Source of the DNA: Desulfovibrio sp.
GTDB lineage: Bacteria > Desulfobacterota > Desulfovibrionia > Desulfovibrionales > Desulfovibrionaceae
Reading direction: 5' to 3'
Assembly (NCBI GenBank): GCA_022837365.1
Contig: JALHHV010000079.1
Span: 1-6,548 of the forward strand
Length of the DNA: 6,548 bases
Each line of letters opens with the position of its first letter. The first letter of the stretch is position 1. The notes below the pieces were generated by a model. That model was not told where the DNA came from. It did not search any database and saw only the letters and a list, made by a program, of their open reading frames with translations. Both the position numbers and the translations under genes were made by a program. This document shows, piece by piece, positions 5,784 to 6,548 of the stretch.

Positions 5784-5886
5784 CTGCCGCACTCCCTCAT
5801 GGCAGGCTCGTTTTCCTCGCCAACGAACGAAAATCCTAATTGGGAAACAGCCCCTAGCCCGGCGGCCGGAAGACGGATGAGAGGAC

Positions 5887-5918
5887 GCCCCTGCCCGCCG
5901 CATGCGGCGGGCAGGGGC
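5887..5918. terminator. Perfect 32-bp palindrome, likely terminator of the operon
   Basis: Every base from 5887 to 5902 pairs with its partner from 5918 back to 5903 (left half GCCCCTGCCCGCCGCA). As RNA it would form a very strong GC hairpin with a tight loop. No T run follows, so termination would depend on hairpin strength or Rho. It lies 29 bases after the TAG that would have been the stop codon before the upstream element inserted, a normal distance for an operon terminator. A protein-binding or recombination site is an alternative. Confidence 0.6.
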
Positions 5919-5947
5919 ACGCCGGGCCGCAACCACCGGACAGGCCA

Positions 5948-5963
5948 CGGCGGCACGCCGCCG
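5948..5963 (+). promoter_or_regulatory. Small hairpin directly before the ribosome site of the last gene
   Basis: CGGCGGC (5948-5954) pairs perfectly with GCCGCCG (5957-5963). Its base ends two bases before the AAGGAGG ribosome site (5966-5972). It could influence ribosome access, but GC-rich hairpins are common in this window. No promoter for the gene is evident in 5857-5976. Confidence 0.35.
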
Positions 5964-5976
5964 GCAAGGAGGCCCG

Positions 5977-6548
5977 ATGGACCTGCGCACGATCACTCCC
6001 GTTCCCGTGGACCAGGGGCATGGCTGCTGGACGGCGGGCATGCTGCGCGCCCTGCTGCTGCGCACCCAGTTCCACCGGCCCGAGGCCCGCGCCCTGGGGT
6101 GGCGGGGCATCCGCCCCACCGTCGCCCACGGCGAAGGCTGGACCTGCAAGCTGCACGGCAGCCCCGGCGTGTTCGGCATACTGTTCGAAGGCGAGCGCAT
6201 GTCCGGCGACACGCTGATGGGCACCTTTTCGCTGCACTATTTCCCCCACCCCGACGAGCCGCGCGCCGAGCGCTTTTCCCTGGCCGCCGGAGTGGCCACC
6301 CTGCTTTCCGACTACTGGGACAACGTCCGCGAATTTCCGTCCGCACCCGCCATGCGCACCCTGTTCCGGGTGGGCACGCTGCGCGTGGCGGCGGACAGGC
6401 AGGGCGAAACGCTGCGGCTGGAACTGTCCGGCCTGTCGCGCACCCGCGTCATCGCCGCCGACGGCATTCGCCAGTCCGAAGGGTTGCCGGAGGACGTCAT
6501 GAGTCAATCCGACGGCATGCAGGAGGACGTCATGCGCCAGTCCGAAGG
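5977..6548 (+). CDS. Unrecognised protein, C-terminus cut by the window end
   Basis: The frame is open from ATG 5977 to the window edge (190 complete codons, no stop). AAGGAGG at 5966-5972 is an excellent ribosome site. I do not recognise the family. The N-terminal part (MDLRTITPVPVDQGHGCWTA) and a middle segment with alternating hydrophobic residues (GEGWTCKLHGSPGVFGILFEGERMSGDTLMGTFSLHYF, residues about 52-90, described in part) suggest a mainly beta, soluble domain. There is no signal peptide or membrane helix. Around residue 120-160 the pattern LFRVGTLRVAADRQGETLRLELSGLSRTRV again looks like beta strands. From residue 165 the protein enters an 11-residue repeat (RQSEGLPEDVM, SQSDGMQEDVM, RQSEG) that continues past the window. 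It is separated from the upstream operon by the palindrome at 5887-5918. Confidence 0.8.
   Translation, partial: MDLRTITPVPVDQGHGCWTAGMLRALLLRTQFHRPEARALGWRGIRPTVAHGEGWTCKLHGSPGVFGILFEGERMSGDTLMGTFSLHYFPHPDEPRAERFSLAAGVATLLSDYWDNVREFPSAPAMRTLFRVGTLRVAADRQGETLRLELSGLSRTRVIAADGIRQSEGLPEDVMSQSDGMQEDVMRQSE
6469..6548 (+). repeat. 33-bp in-frame tandem repeat running off the window
   Basis: Unit 1 is 6469-6501, unit 2 is 6502-6534, and unit 3 begins at 6535 and is cut after 14 bases that match unit 1 exactly. Each full unit ends GAGGACGTCATG. Units encode 11 residues, RQSEGLPEDVM and SQSDGMQEDVM. The number of further copies is unknown. Confidence 0.85.

Larger units (their letters stand above)
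5641..5785. repeat. Internal 79-bp tandem duplication within the MITE-like element
   Basis: Landmarks recur at a constant 79-base offset: GTCAAA (5641 and 5720), GCGTTGC (5661 and 5740), CCGTAAG (5677 and 5756). GCTCGCCTAACGGCT recurs at 5697 and 5771, a 74-base offset, so the second copy has lost 5 bases in its hairpin loop. Sequence between landmarks has diverged, suggesting an old duplication. Confidence 0.7.
5601..5856. mobile_element. MITE-like element with TA-flanked terminal inverted repeats
   Basis: GGGGCTGTT (5604-5612 boundary region, read from 5604) and AACAGCCCC (5846-5854) are perfect terminal inverted repeats. Each is flanked outside by TA (5601-5602 and 5855-5856), giving an 11-bp inverted match that includes the flanks. 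The body is about 251 bp, AT-richer than its surroundings, and has no believable gene. Inner arms also pair imperfectly: TTTCGCCCGTTGGC (5623-5636) with the complement of GCCAACGAACGAAA (5819-5832), and GCCTGCCAT (5651-5659) with ATGGCAGGC (5799-5807). This is the architecture of a non-autonomous element moved by a transposase that duplicates TA; IS630-type enzymes do so and some IS5-type elements have similar ends. The family is inferred, since no transposase is present. Confidence 0.7.

Noticed and set aside
5604..5854. CRISPR array or tRNA cluster in the repeated, hairpin-rich region
   Set aside because: There are only two diverged units without unique spacers, and no cloverleaf or CCA end can be drawn.
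5721..6224. A 167-codon minus-strand frame running from the last gene into the MITE-like element
   Set aside because: It is Arg/Ser/Pro-rich, has no ribosome site, and crosses the perfect palindrome at 5887-5918 as well as the non-coding element.

Overview
The window is a GC-rich, tightly packed bacterial segment. Its base composition, strong AAGGAGG-type ribosome sites, GC-rich hairpins and gene style suggest a sulfate-reducing deltaproteobacterium of the Desulfovibrio/Nitratidesulfovibrio kind. That is an inference from style; no marker gene here proves the taxon. All six supported genes lie on the + strand.

Layout. 118-1455 encodes a soluble PAS-PAS-GAF-like sensory protein with no visible output domain, followed by a strong hairpin at 1497-1524. 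The 349-base gap 1456-1804 is AT-richer than its surroundings. It carries two near-identical FadR-type operator palindromes (centres 1600 and 1705, exactly 105 bp apart) and a possible promoter. A four-gene run follows: a FadR-type GntR regulator (1805-2524), a small Ala/Pro/Gly-rich protein with a degenerate Tat-like N-terminus overlapping it by 4 bp (2521-2922), an unrecognised Trp/Tyr-rich membrane protein with about 10-11 helices (3009-4415), and, 15 bp later, a Tat-exported metallo-beta-lactamase-fold protein of the dihydropteroate-synthase-like (DHPS-like, MJ0301-type) subgroup (4431-5603). The simplest reading is an autoregulated, small-metabolite-controlled unit producing a membrane protein and a periplasmic metallohydrolase. 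Its substrate cannot be told from sequence.

Directly at the stop codon of the last gene sits a roughly 250-bp non-coding element (5604-5854). It has 9-bp terminal inverted repeats flanked by TA on both sides, a long imperfect fold-back and an internal 79-bp tandem duplication. It looks like a miniature inverted-repeat transposable element (MITE) that inserted into the TAG stop codon and regenerated it. Beyond it lie a perfect 32-bp palindrome (5887-5918), probably the original operon terminator, and the start of an unrecognised gene (5977 to beyond the window end) whose coding sequence enters a 33-bp tandem repeat as the window closes.

The most interesting items are the two-operator regulatory region, the uncharacterised membrane-protein/exported-metallohydrolase pair, and the MITE whose insertion can be reconstructed to the base. 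No tRNA, rRNA, CRISPR array or transposase gene was seen.
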